DNA of 40,242 nt from CAYMRB01 sp964392615. Lineage in GTDB: Bacteria; Planctomycetota; UBA8108. Made by a program: the position numbers and the translations under genes. This document shows, piece by piece, positions 24,414-32,727 of the stretch. The stretch is from positions 1 to 40,242 of the forward strand of contig CAYMRB010000030.1 in the NCBI GenBank assembly GCA_964392615.1, written 5' to 3'. The notes under the pieces are model-generated. The model had not been told where the DNA came from, searched no databases, and was given only the letters and a program-made list of their open reading frames with translations. How positions within the stretch are numbered: position 1 is the first letter of the stretch; the number at the start of each line of letters is the position of its first letter.

Positions 24414-25739
24414 ATGGGAAACTCACGTATCTCACGATCGCGGCCCGCAACGGGCGTGTCGCGGCGGTCGTTCTTGTCTGCGGCAAGCGCCCTGGCAGTG
24501 CCACTCGTCGTACCGGCGTCCGTCCTGGGCCGCGGCGAGGACGTCGCGCCGAGCGAGCGTATCGGATTGGGATTCATCGGCGTCGGCGGACGCGGCATGA
24601 GTCACCTGCGCGGGATGCTCGGGAACTCCGGCGTGCGCGTCGCCGCGGCTTGCGACCCGCTCCGGGCGAAGGTGCGGGCGGCGGCGGAATCGGTGAAGAA
24701 GCGGTACGGCGAGCCGTGCGCGATCACCGATGATTTCCGCACGTTGCTGGCGCGCGACGACATCGACGCGGTCTTCATCGCGTCGCCCGAGAACTGGCAC
24801 GCGCTGCAGGCGGCCCGTGCCGCGGAGGCGGGCAAGGACGTCTATTGCGAGAAGGCGTTGTCGCTGACCATCGACGAGGGGCGGGCGCTATGCCAGACGG
24901 TGCGACGACACGGATCCATGCTCCAGGTCGGTACGCAACAGCGTTCCGATCGCAAGTTCCGCTTCGCGTGCGAGCTCGCGCGGGGCGGCTATCTCGGCGC
25001 GTTGCGCGAGGTGCGCGTCGGCGTGCCGGGTGGACGCGAGCTGCCGGTCGCGAAGCCGGCCCCGGTGCCGGACGGGCTGAGCTACGATCTGTGGCTCGGG
25101 CCGGCGCAGTACACGCCGTACAACGATCTGAAGTGCACGTTCAACTGGTACTTCGTCTCGGACTATTGTGCCGGTTGGATCGAGTCCTGGGGCGTGCACC
25201 ACTGCGACGTCGCCGTGTGGGGCGCTCCCGAACTGGCGAGGGGAAAGGTGAAGGTCAAGGGTTCGGCCACGTTCCCGAAGGAGGGGCTCGCGGACACGTC
25301 GGTGACGTGGCACGTCGAGATGGCAACGCCCGGTGGGCCGAAGCTCAGCTTCGCCGACAACCGGCATCCCGGACATCAGCAGGGCTGTCGTTTCGTCGGT
25401 GAGAAGGGCGAAGTCTTCGTCAATCGCGGCGCGATCTCGGCGAACCCGGCATCGCTGCTCGATATCGTGATCCCGCCCGAGAAGCAGCAGCTGCAGCCCT
25501 CGACGAATCACCATGGCGACTTCCTCGACTCCATCCGCACGCGCCGTGATCCGGTCGCGCCGGTCGAGGCCGGGCACGCAGCGACGACGGTGACGCTGGT
25601 CGCGGACATCGCGACGCGTCTCGGACGCGAATTGACCTGGGATTGGGCGACCGAGAGCTTCGTCGGCGACGACGAGGCGAATCGGATGACGCGGCGACCG
25701 ATGCGCGCTCCCTGGAACCTTATCTCGACGAGGGCTTGA
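24414..25739 (+). CDS. Tat-exported Gfo/Idh/MocA-family NAD(P)-dependent oxidoreductase
   Basis: A 441-aa protein from ATG 24414, with GAGGAGA seven bases upstream. It carries a twin-arginine signal (SRRSFLSAAS, ~20-40). The Rossmann motif is GFIGVGGRG. The middle has ASPENWH and CEKALSLT, where the family usually reads CEKPxxxT; the catalytic Lys is kept and Pro is replaced by Ala. The C-terminal part has the GxHHCDVAVW block of the sugar-oxidoreductase branch. Members oxidise or reduce sugars and inositols; the substrate here is unknown. It is 3 bp from the HEAT-ThuA gene and in line with a sugar isomerase gene, a grouping common in Planctomycetes that points to catabolism of an unusual (possibly keto-) sugar. 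Confidence 0.92.
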   Translation: MGNSRISRSRPATGVSRRSFLSAASALAVPLVVPASVLGRGEDVAPSERIGLGFIGVGGRGMSHLRGMLGNSGVRVAAACDPLRAKVRAAAESVKKRYGEPCAITDDFRTLLARDDIDAVFIASPENWHALQAARAAEAGKDVYCEKALSLTIDEGRALCQTVRRHGSMLQVGTQQRSDRKFRFACELARGGYLGALREVRVGVPGGRELPVAKPAPVPDGLSYDLWLGPAQYTPYNDLKCTFNWYFVSDYCAGWIESWGVHHCDVAVWGAPELARGKVKVKGSATFPKEGLADTSVTWHVEMATPGGPKLSFADNRHPGHQQGCRFVGEKGEVFVNRGAISANPASLLDIVIPPEKQQLQPSTNHHGDFLDSIRTRRDPVAPVEAGHAATTVTLVADIATRLGRELTWDWATESFVGDDEANRMTRRPMRAPWNLISTRA

Positions 25740-25742
25740 CGC

Positions 25743-27728
25743 ATGCTGACATTCCGCCACGTGACGAATCTCCTGTGCGCCGTGTCCGTCATCGTCGTCA
25801 CGTCGACAGGACCGACGTCGGCTGATGAGCTCTCTCTGGAGAAGGCCCTCGCGGCGCTGCCGGCATACGAGGACGGCACGAGTCGCGCCGCGGTCATCGC
25901 CATCGATCGCGCCGTGAGTCGAGCGATCGGCCAGCGCGATCGAGTGCTCGAGCTCGCGTCGAATCTCGCGGCCGTCCTCGACAACCGGGACGCGACCACG
26001 GCCGCGCGCCGTGTCGTGCTCGTCCAGCTGCGCCGCGTCGGCGGTTCCGCGCAGGTGCCCGCTCTTTCGCGGCTGCTGAGCGGTTCGCCGGATCTCGCCG
26101 AACCGGCACGGCAGGCGCTCGAGTCCATCCCCGGTCCCGAGTCGCTCGACGCGCTGCGCGCAGCGCTCGGCAAGGTGGACGGCGGGGTCCTCGTCGGCGT
26201 CGTGAACTCGCTGGGACGACGACGGGACGAGCTGTCTGTCTCGGCGGTCGAGCGGTTCGTGAGCGACGGCGACGGCGATCTCCGCGTCGCGGCGATTCGC
26301 GCGCTCGGAAACATCGCCGACGATCGCGCGGCGGCGATCCTGACGAAGATGTCGCCGCCGGCCGACGGACCTCTCGCGAGCGCGCTGCGCGATGCCCGGC
26401 GGATGTGCGCCGCGCGCCGAGGGGACCGCGCCGGAGCGCCCGCTGCAGCGCGGCCGAAGGTCGAGAAGCCTTCCGAGCGCGCGCCGTTCTCGCTGCATGG
26501 CTCGGCGGGCTCCCTCGACACGCCACCGTATGGCAAGGACGCGATCGCCAAGCGCCGGGCGCAGCTCGCGAAGAGCGCGCCGCCGGGGCACACCCTGATC
26601 GCCTACGTCGACTGTGGCGTGATGCGCAGCGACGGTCCGGCCGACGGCGTGAACATCAGCATCGCCGGCGGCAGAGCATGGCGTTGGGACGACCCCGCGG
26701 CCCACCGCGCCGGCACGCTGGGCACGGTCGCGTTCGACGGTCCGAAGCTGCGCTTCACGCTGGGCGGGCTCGACCCGAAGAGCCGCTACGCGATCGGTTG
26801 GAGCTGGTGGGACTTCGACGCGAACGAGCGCAGCCAATCGGTCGAGGTCGTCGGCGGCAGCCCGCGTCGGGAATGGATGCTCGTGCAGAGGACGCCGCTG
26901 CCGGATCACGCCAAGCGCGGACAGAAGGCCGCGGATTGGGTGCGATCACTCCCGCAGGAGAGCTATCCGCGCGGCCGAGCGATCGTGACGTTCACGCAGC
27001 GCGGCAAATCGAACGCGCTCGCGAGCGAGCTGCGGCTCTACCGGATCGACGACGAGAAGGCCGCGGCGAAGCGGCGCCGCAACGTCCTGATCGTCACCGG
27101 AATCGACTACCCGGGACACGATTGGCGCGCGACCGGACCGGTCGTCAGAAAGCTCCTCGAGGCAGACCCCGAGACGCGCGTCGACATCGTCGACGATCCG
27201 GCATACCTCGCATCGCCCGAAATCCACGAGCGCGATGTTCTCGTGCTTCACTTCATGGACTGGAAGGTTCCCGATCCCGGTCCGAAGGCGCGCGCCAACC
27301 TGAAGCAGTACGTCGCGAAGGGTGGGGGACTCGTCCTTGTCCACTTCGCATGCGGCGCGTTCCAGGAGTGGCCGGAGTTCGAGAAGATCGTCGGACGCGT
27401 GTGGGACCCGAAGCTGCGCGGCCACGATCCGCGCGGGCTGTTCCGGGTCGACATCTGCAACCACGCACATGCGGCGACGAAAGGGATCGAGAGCTTCGAC
27501 ACGTTCGACGAGCTCTACACGTGCCTGCGCGGCAACACGCCCATCGAGGTCCTCGCAGAGGCGACGTCGAAGGTCGACAAGAAGGACTACCCGATGGCAT
27601 TCGTGCTTCGCTACGGCAAGGGGCGCGTGTTCAGCACGACGCTGGGACACGACGTCAGGGCGTTCAAGGCGCCCGGGGTCGGCCAGCTACTGCGCGGCGG
27701 CGTCGCGTGGGCCGAGGCTGACGAATAG
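25743..27728 (+). CDS. Exported HEAT-repeat/ThuA-domain fusion protein
   Basis: A 661-aa protein with a signal peptide (~1-28, ...GPTSADE). Residues ~30-220 form alpha-helical HEAT-like repeats (AVPALSRLLSG-style pairs, VAAIRALGNIADDRAAAIL). A beta-rich middle region (~245-435) has no clear assignment. Residues ~440-655 are a ThuA-like domain with RNVLIVTGIDYPGHDW, VLVLHFMDW, GGGLVLVHFACGAF and the C-terminal GKGRVFSTTLGHD block. ThuA is a class-I glutamine amidotransferase-like fold linked to trehalose and other sugar utilisation; its biochemistry is poorly defined. The gene lies between the oxidoreductase and isomerase genes, so the three probably act on one sugar pathway. Confidence 0.87.
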   Translation: MLTFRHVTNLLCAVSVIVVTSTGPTSADELSLEKALAALPAYEDGTSRAAVIAIDRAVSRAIGQRDRVLELASNLAAVLDNRDATTAARRVVLVQLRRVGGSAQVPALSRLLSGSPDLAEPARQALESIPGPESLDALRAALGKVDGGVLVGVVNSLGRRRDELSVSAVERFVSDGDGDLRVAAIRALGNIADDRAAAILTKMSPPADGPLASALRDARRMCAARRGDRAGAPAAARPKVEKPSERAPFSLHGSAGSLDTPPYGKDAIAKRRAQLAKSAPPGHTLIAYVDCGVMRSDGPADGVNISIAGGRAWRWDDPAAHRAGTLGTVAFDGPKLRFTLGGLDPKSRYAIGWSWWDFDANERSQSVEVVGGSPRREWMLVQRTPLPDHAKRGQKAADWVRSLPQESYPRGRAIVTFTQRGKSNALASELRLYRIDDEKAAAKRRRNVLIVTGIDYPGHDWRATGPVVRKLLEADPETRVDIVDDPAYLASPEIHERDVLVLHFMDWKVPDPGPKARANLKQYVAKGGGLVLVHFACGAFQEWPEFEKIVGRVWDPKLRGHDPRGLFRVDICNHAHAATKGIESFDTFDELYTCLRGNTPIEVLAEATSKVDKKDYPMAFVLRYGKGRVFSTTLGHDVRAFKAPGVGQLLRGGVAWAEADE

Positions 27729-27764
27729 AAGTTTCCGAAGAGGAACAGAAACGGAGATCACACC

Positions 27765-28634
27765 GTGAAGATCGGATTTCACACCGACGCGTTCAACTCG
27801 TCGTACGTCGATTTCGCCTCCTGCGTCACGTGGGCCGAAAAGAACGACGTCCACTATATCGAGCCCGGGCTGATCGACGGCGTCAGCTGGATCCACGGTC
27901 TCGGGTACCAGCCGCACGTGGCGCTCCACGAGGACCCGCTGATCCTGAGTCGCAAGATGGCGAAGCAGGGCGTTCGCTTCTCGCAGGTCGACGCGGCCTT
28001 CCCGCTGTCCGGCAAGGACGGACCGAGCCTCGGCGTGCCGTACGTGCTCAACTCGATCCGCTGGGCGAAGCTCGCGGGTTGCACGAACATCGCGACGACT
28101 GACGGGCTGCACAAGCCGGAAGGCCTCGACGACGACGAGGCGATGGACTTGATGAAGCGCTCGTACGAAGCGATCGTCGAGGTCGCCACGGCCTACGAGA
28201 TCACGATCAATATCGAGGTGCACGGGTACTTCACGACCCGGCCGGAGATGATGGAGCGCATGCTCGGGTTCTGCGGGCCGGAGTACTTCGGCATCAACAT
28301 GGACACGGGCAATACCTTCATCGCGGGGCAGGATCCGGTCGCGTTCCTCGAGAAGTTCATCGACCGTGTGAACCACGTGCACGTGAAGGACGTGTCCGAG
28401 TCGCTCGCGAAGGCCGTGCGAGGCGATGAGACCGGCATCGCGGTCAGCCAGTGCGCGATCGGCGATGGCGTCAACGCCGACAACATTCGCCGCTGTCTCG
28501 AGATGCTGCGCGACAGCGGCTACGACGGTGTGCTCAGCATGGAGTGCGAGGGACAGGGCGGACCGATGATCGAGAAGTCGCTCGCCTGGCTGCGCGGCAC
28601 GATGGAGGATCTCGGCATTCCGGAGGAACGCTGA
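27765..28634 (+). CDS. Sugar phosphate isomerase/epimerase-like TIM-barrel protein
   Basis: A 289-aa cytoplasmic protein of the xylose-isomerase-like AP-endonuclease-2 superfamily. It starts at GTG 27765, with CGGAG 11 bases upstream. Probable divalent-metal ligands are visible in order: E151 in NIEVHG, D180 in INMDTGN, H206 in NHVHVKD, and a C-terminal Glu in SMECEG (E260 or E262). Family members isomerise or epimerise free or keto sugars; the exact substrate cannot be read. It closes a three-gene run with the Gfo/Idh/MocA and HEAT-ThuA genes (36 bp gap). It ends next to a strong hairpin that probably terminates transcription. Confidence 0.9.
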   Translation: MKIGFHTDAFNSSYVDFASCVTWAEKNDVHYIEPGLIDGVSWIHGLGYQPHVALHEDPLILSRKMAKQGVRFSQVDAAFPLSGKDGPSLGVPYVLNSIRWAKLAGCTNIATTDGLHKPEGLDDDEAMDLMKRSYEAIVEVATAYEITINIEVHGYFTTRPEMMERMLGFCGPEYFGINMDTGNTFIAGQDPVAFLEKFIDRVNHVHVKDVSESLAKAVRGDETGIAVSQCAIGDGVNADNIRRCLEMLRDSGYDGVLSMECEGQGGPMIEKSLAWLRGTMEDLGIPEER

Positions 28635-28668
28635 GCGCAGCGGTACTGCGCGGCTCAGCGTGAGCCGC
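28635..28668. terminator. Bidirectional hairpin between convergent genes
   Basis: Two overlapping perfect hairpins follow the isomerase stop: GCGCAG/CTGCGC (28635-28651, 5-nt loop) and GCGGCTCA/TGAGCCGC (28650-28668, 3-nt loop). The second covers the stop codon of the opposing FG-GAP gene. There is no T-tract, which is common in high-GC genomes. The two share two bases, so they are probably alternatives. The position between converging genes fits a two-way terminator. Confidence 0.6.
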
Positions 28669-31570
28669 GTAGCACGATGACCAGGCCACCGTCTCGCGTC
28701 GCTCCCTCGTAGCCTTCGCCGGGGCTGCCGATCGCGAGGTCGTCGATGCCGTCGCCGTCGCCGTCGCCCCGCGCGAAGGCGCAGCCCCAGCCATCGCCCG
28801 CCGCGACGGCCGCGCCGGGCGCGGCCGGCCCCCCCCNNNNNNNNNNGCTCGCGACGGCGCTGCCGATGGGATCGCCGGCCTGGACGTCCGCGCGGGTCGC
28901 GTCCTGACCGAAGCGCTCCCATGTCCCCTCGAGGAAGCCACTGCGTCGGCCGTACTTGACGAGAACGGCCCCCGATGCCGTGCGTCCGAGGTAGCTCGCG
29001 TTCGGCTGGCCCATGACGAGGTCGCTGATGCCGTCGTCGTTGAAGTCGCCCGCCGCGAGCTCGGCGCCGAGGCGGCGGACGCGACCGAGGTCGTCGTGGA
29101 ACCGCGCGCGGCCGAGGCGTGCATGTCCGCCGCGGGAGATGCCGCCGCGGTGTCCGAAGTGAATCACGACGAGACCGCCGTTCGATGCCCCGTCGTTCTC
29201 GCCGGGCACTCCGATCGCGAGATCGTCGGTGCCGTCGCCGTTGAAGTCGCCGGCCGCGAGCGACCATCCGAACAGGTCGCCGCCTTCGGACGTCGCGCCG
29301 GAGCGCTCCTGGCTGAGCCGAGCGAAGTTCGTCGGGAGGAATCCCGCCGAGTCGCCGTAGTGGACGATGACGAGTCCGCCGTCGATGGCGTCGTCGAGAT
29401 CTTCACCCGGCACACCGATGGCGAGATCGTCGACGCCGTCGTCGTTGAAGTCACCGACGGCGAGCGACGTTCCGAACCGATCGTCCGACTCGACCGCGGC
29501 GCCGGAGAGCTCCTGGCCGAAGCGCGTGCGCGCGCCTCGGGAGATACCGCCCGCTGCGCCGCGGAACACGAGCACGATGCCGGCGTCTGTTGCACCGTCG
29601 TAGCTCTCCTGTGGCATGCCGACGACGAGATCGCCGATACCGTCGTCGTCGAAATCGCCGCTGGCCAGCACGTCTCCGAAGCGATCTCCGTCTTCCGGCG
29701 AGGCGCCGGCGAGCTCCTGGCCGAAGCGCGCGAATCCGCCGCTGCGGATGCCGCTTCGGTGGCCGTACTGCACGATGACGAGGCCGGCGTCGGTCGCGCC
29801 GTCGTAATCCTCGCGGGGCATTCCGACGGCCAGATCGTCGATGCCGTCGGCGTTGAAGTCCGCGCAGGCCAGAGCCGATCCGAACGCGTCGCCTGCCTCG
29901 ACCGTGGCTCCGGAGAGCTCCTGACCGAAGCGGCCGAACCCGCCTGTCGCGATACCGCGCGCTCCGCCGTAGTTCACGACGACCACGCCGGCGCCCGCGA
30001 TACCGTCGTAGCCCTCCCCTGGAACTCCGGAGGCCAGGTCGAGGCGTCCGTCGTCGTTGAGGTCGCCGATCGCGAGGGCTGAAGCGAAGAGGTCACCGGT
30101 CTCGACCGGCGTACCGGCAGCCTCCTGACCGAAGCGTCGGAAGCTCGCGGGCAGGAGACCGTCGGGCCGATAGGACTCCAGCAGCGCGTCCGCGACCATA
30201 CGCGGCGACAGGTTGTCTCCGTCCGCGGGATTCCGTAGCGCGCGGCTCTGCTCGATCTGCAGGAAGGTGCCGGTCGCCGCGCCGGCTGCCGTCAAGCACG
30301 GATCGGGCGAGCCGTTGGTCAATCTGCCCTGCACATTGCTCTGGCCACACACACTCAGCGCGAGGCTCGAGTCAGCGGGGTGGTTGCACCCAGCCGCCAG
30401 GCCGCCGACTGCGGCGTCGATGCGCCAATCGAGCGCGTTGCGCATGCGATTGCTGCGACTCAGGCCGCCATCGTCGCCGGTCGTGCCGTTCGAGATCACA
30501 GCGTGGAGCCCCGCGATGCTGAAGCCGGTGCCGTGAACGGAGATCGTCTCGACGGCCGGTACGAGGCTCAGCGTGGCCGCGTGAGCCTGCTGGAAGAAGT
30601 TGATCGTATAGTGGGCGACGTCGGAGATGCGGTAGACCCCGCCGCAGCGCGATGTCGTGCCGCTGCACGGGGTGGCGATGGGGCTCGCGCAGCGATGCGT
30701 ACCGGCGATGAATAGCCCCGCCGCGTCAGTCGCGCGCAGCAGCCAGACCGTCTCGTCGAGCGTCATGTCGTCGTCGATCGGGTGGGGGGCGTGCAGGATG
30801 CACGGAATGGCCGGGTTCGCGTCCCACACGTAGATGCCGCCCCCGAAAAGACAGCGGGCGGGGTCGACCTGTGCGTACTCGAACGCGACCCAGCGCTCGC
30901 GGCCGAAGTCGCCCGTGTCGGCGACGAGCAAGAGCGTATATCCCGCATCGTTGAAGAAACGGTACGCGCCGTCGATGTTGCCGGCGAAGAGGTTCGCGCA
31001 GCCGAGGGCGAAGCTGTTGCGGGACTCCACTGGTGGGATGCGAAAACCGCCGCTTCCGCTTCCGGGAAGCCGCATCCCCGTGATGAGGTCGGCGAGGTCG
31101 GTGCGCACGAGCTCGCGTTCGTTGAGTCCGTCTGCCACCACGATGCAGTCGAAGTCGTTGCAGTCCACATCGCCGTCGCCGTCGTCGTCGCGACCGTTGG
31201 AGCAGTGTTCTCCGCCGGCTTGCCGGCACGGATCGTAGCGGTTGCAGGACAGCCCGTCCGCCGTCCGGTCGTCTCCACACGCGAGGAAGGGCTGGGCCGG
31301 CGGCGGCGTGCCGAGGAACAGGTAACCGAGGAGGTAGCTACCGTCGGAGATGTCGACCTGGCCGCTGTCGTTCGCGTCCGCGGCGTCCTCGCAATCGAAC
31401 GAGATGGGATTGCCGAGGAACAGGAACCCGAAGATCTGGATCGCGTCGCTGACGTCGACCAGCTCGTTCGAGTCGACGTCGCCACGACGGAACGGCGCCG
31501 CAATGGCTGGCGCAGCAAGAGCGGGCAAGCAAATGAGGACGAAGAACAGCAGTACCCGACGACAGACCAT
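28655..31570 (-). CDS. Exported FG-GAP repeat protein with N-terminal dockerin-like domain (contains assembly gap)
   Basis: About 971 aa as assembled. Signal peptide ~1-25. Dockerin-like repeats (28-90: GDVDSNELVDVSDAI, DANDSGQVDISDG) are at the N-terminus, unlike the C-terminal position in other proteins here. A Cys-rich Ca-type motif follows (CSNGRDDDGDGDVDC, 123-137). Residues ~150-465 look like a metal-dependent hydrolase: HAPHP (H260, H263), LDETV (E273), GTHRC (H292), VHG (H346), FLQIEQSR (E440). The last block recalls the active-site Glu of N-formylglutamate amidohydrolase-like folds; this is tentative. From ~480 there are six complete FG-GAP/integrin-type repeats of ~65 residues (FGQELSGA..., GDFNDDGIDDLAIG). 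A seventh runs into the 10-N gap and an eighth ends the protein. Frame across the gap is not assured. Confidence 0.8.
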   Translation of the reverse strand: MVCRRVLLFFVLICLPALAAPAIAAPFRRGDVDSNELVDVSDAIQIFGFLFLGNPISFDCEDAADANDSGQVDISDGSYLLGYLFLGTPPPAQPFLACGDDRTADGLSCNRYDPCRQAGGEHCSNGRDDDGDGDVDCNDFDCIVVADGLNERELVRTDLADLITGMRLPGSGSGGFRIPPVESRNSFALGCANLFAGNIDGAYRFFNDAGYTLLLVADTGDFGRERWVAFEYAQVDPARCLFGGGIYVWDANPAIPCILHAPHPIDDDMTLDETVWLLRATDAAGLFIAGTHRCASPIATPCSGTTSRCGGVYRISDVAHYTINFFQQAHAATLSLVPAVETISVHGTGFSIAGLHAVISNGTTGDDGGLSRSNRMRNALDWRIDAAVGGLAAGCNHPADSSLALSVCGQSNVQGRLTNGSPDPCLTAAGAATGTFLQIEQSRALRNPADGDNLSPRMVADALLESYRPDGLLPASFRRFGQEAAGTPVETGDLFASALAIGDLNDDGRLDLASGVPGEGYDGIAGAGVVVVNYGGARGIATGGFGRFGQELSGATVEAGDAFGSALACADFNADGIDDLAVGMPREDYDGATDAGLVIVQYGHRSGIRSGGFARFGQELAGASPEDGDRFGDVLASGDFDDDGIGDLVVGMPQESYDGATDAGIVLVFRGAAGGISRGARTRFGQELSGAAVESDDRFGTSLAVGDFNDDGVDDLAIGVPGEDLDDAIDGGLVIVHYGDSAGFLPTNFARLSQERSGATSEGGDLFGWSLAAGDFNGDGTDDLAIGVPGENDGASNGGLVVIHFGHRGGISRGGHARLGRARFHDDLGRVRRLGAELAAGDFNDDGISDLVMGQPNASYLGRTASGAVLVKYGRRSGFLEGTWERFGQDATRADVQAGDPIGSAVASXXXXGGPAAPGAAVAAGDGWGCAFARGDGDGDGIDDLAIGSPGEGYEGATRDGGLVIVLRGSR
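28837..28846. other. Assembly gap (10 N)
   Basis: Ten ambiguous bases next to a run of seven C (28830-28836). It lies inside the FG-GAP coding region, in mid-repeat. The repeat pattern implies that more than 10 bases are missing. Confidence 0.97.
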
Positions 31571-31613
31571 CGCGTTTCCCCCGATTCGGTATGGACCCGA
31601 CCACGAGCCCGCG

Positions 31614-31619
31614 AGTATA
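31614..31619 (-). promoter_or_regulatory. Possible -10 element for the FG-GAP gene
   Basis: On the minus strand this reads TATACT within CTGTATACT, five of six matches to TATAAT and one of the few AT-rich hexamers in the 138-bp spacer. It is about 45 nt upstream of the ATG at 31570, which has a GGGGGAAA ribosome-binding sequence. No good -35 element is seen 16-18 nt further upstream. Confidence 0.3.
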
Positions 31620-31708
31620 CAGGCGCGATCGGAGGAACCTGAGCGCGGTTTGTCAGAAAAGATGGCGCTGCGGACGACCGTCGTCGCCTGACGGCGCGCG
31701 AGGTCCCG

Positions 31709-32584
31709 TTACTCGACGCCGCAGGGCGCGAACTCGTCGCACGTCAGGTCGTCGTCGGTCGGGTCGGGACCGCACTCGGGAAACGGTGCGGGCGGTTCGG
31801 GGCCGCCGAGGAACAGGTGGCGAAGCGTGTAGACGGCATCGGTCAACACGATCTCGCCGCTGTCGTCGGAGTCGGACGCATCCAGGCAAACGGGAGGCGT
31901 GCCGCGGAGGAACAGGAAGTTGAGCGTGGCGATGCCGTCGGCGAAGTCGACCACGCCGTTTGCCGTCGCGTCGCCGCGGCGCATCAATCCTCCTGCGCAG
32001 CACGAGATGGTCATGGAGTCCAGGCTCGGAACGACCGTCATGCCCTGCCACGTGATGTGATTCGAGAACGGCTGGCCGGAGCCCTGACAGCCGTCGACGT
32101 ACTCGACAGTCCCGTCGGCACAGCCCTCCTCCGGAATCGCGGCCTCGACGGTGAGGACAGCGATGTGGTTCGGTCCAGCGGGCGGCAGGACGACCCACGT
32201 GAAGAACGCCAGCACGATGGCCTGAATCGCGCCGCTTCGCCCTTCGCAGCCCGATCCCCATTCGGCCCGGGTCGTCAGCTGGTGGACCGCGAACCCTGCG
32301 TCGCGAAGGCCGCCGTCGGCGACCTCTGCCGAAAGCGTTCCGTCGTCCGAGATGTCGCTGATCACCATGCAGCCACCGGCGACGACGCTCAAGGTCCATC
32401 CCTGCGCGCCGGACTCGCTCGAACTGCCCTGGGTCAACATCAGATCGTAGCTCGTCGACACGACCGACCCGGGTCCTCCGACGAGTCGGTCGGCGCCGTC
32501 GATCGTCAGGTCGTAGGTCGGGTCCTGCGCCGTGACACTGGCCGCGAAGACGAGCGCTGTCGTGAACGCGATGACGGTCCGCAT
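31709..32584 (-). CDS. Small secreted protein with C-terminal dockerin-like repeats
   Basis: A 291-aa protein with a signal peptide (~1-19, ...FAASVTAQ). The middle (~22-205) is a beta-rich, Cys-containing domain I do not recognise; it looks like a planctomycete secreted domain sometimes placed before dockerin repeats. The C-terminal ~85 residues hold the dockerin-like pair: MRRGDATANGVVDFADG, then SDSDDSGEIVLTDAV, then the DDDLTCDEFAPCG tail also found at the end of the 1669-aa CotH protein (DDLTCESYPPCG). The ribosome-binding site is strong (GGAGGAGAGAGG). No partner cohesin is found in the window. It lies 143 bp downstream of the DUF1501 gene and probably has its own promoter. Confidence 0.82.
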   Translation of the reverse strand: MRTVIAFTTALVFAASVTAQDPTYDLTIDGADRLVGGPGSVVSTSYDLMLTQGSSSESGAQGWTLSVVAGGCMVISDISDDGTLSAEVADGGLRDAGFAVHQLTTRAEWGSGCEGRSGAIQAIVLAFFTWVVLPPAGPNHIAVLTVEAAIPEEGCADGTVEYVDGCQGSGQPFSNHITWQGMTVVPSLDSMTISCCAGGLMRRGDATANGVVDFADGIATLNFLFLRGTPPVCLDASDSDDSGEIVLTDAVYTLRHLFLGGPEPPAPFPECGPDPTDDDLTCDEFAPCGVE

Positions 32585-32727
32585 CCTCTCTCCTCCACAG
32601 AAGTGCCAGGACGTGCCGACGACCGTCGCGGATCGGGCGGCGATCGCAGCACGAGAAAGACGGAATCGCGTTGGCTAATCTCTAACCTTGAGGGAGCGTC
32701 CGTGGCGAGTCAAGCGGTCGGGTTGCG

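Noticed and set aside
27687..29267. Minus-strand frame spanning the isomerase gene and the N gap
   Set aside because: Antisense to the isomerase, and continuous through the gap only because Ns are translated as X.
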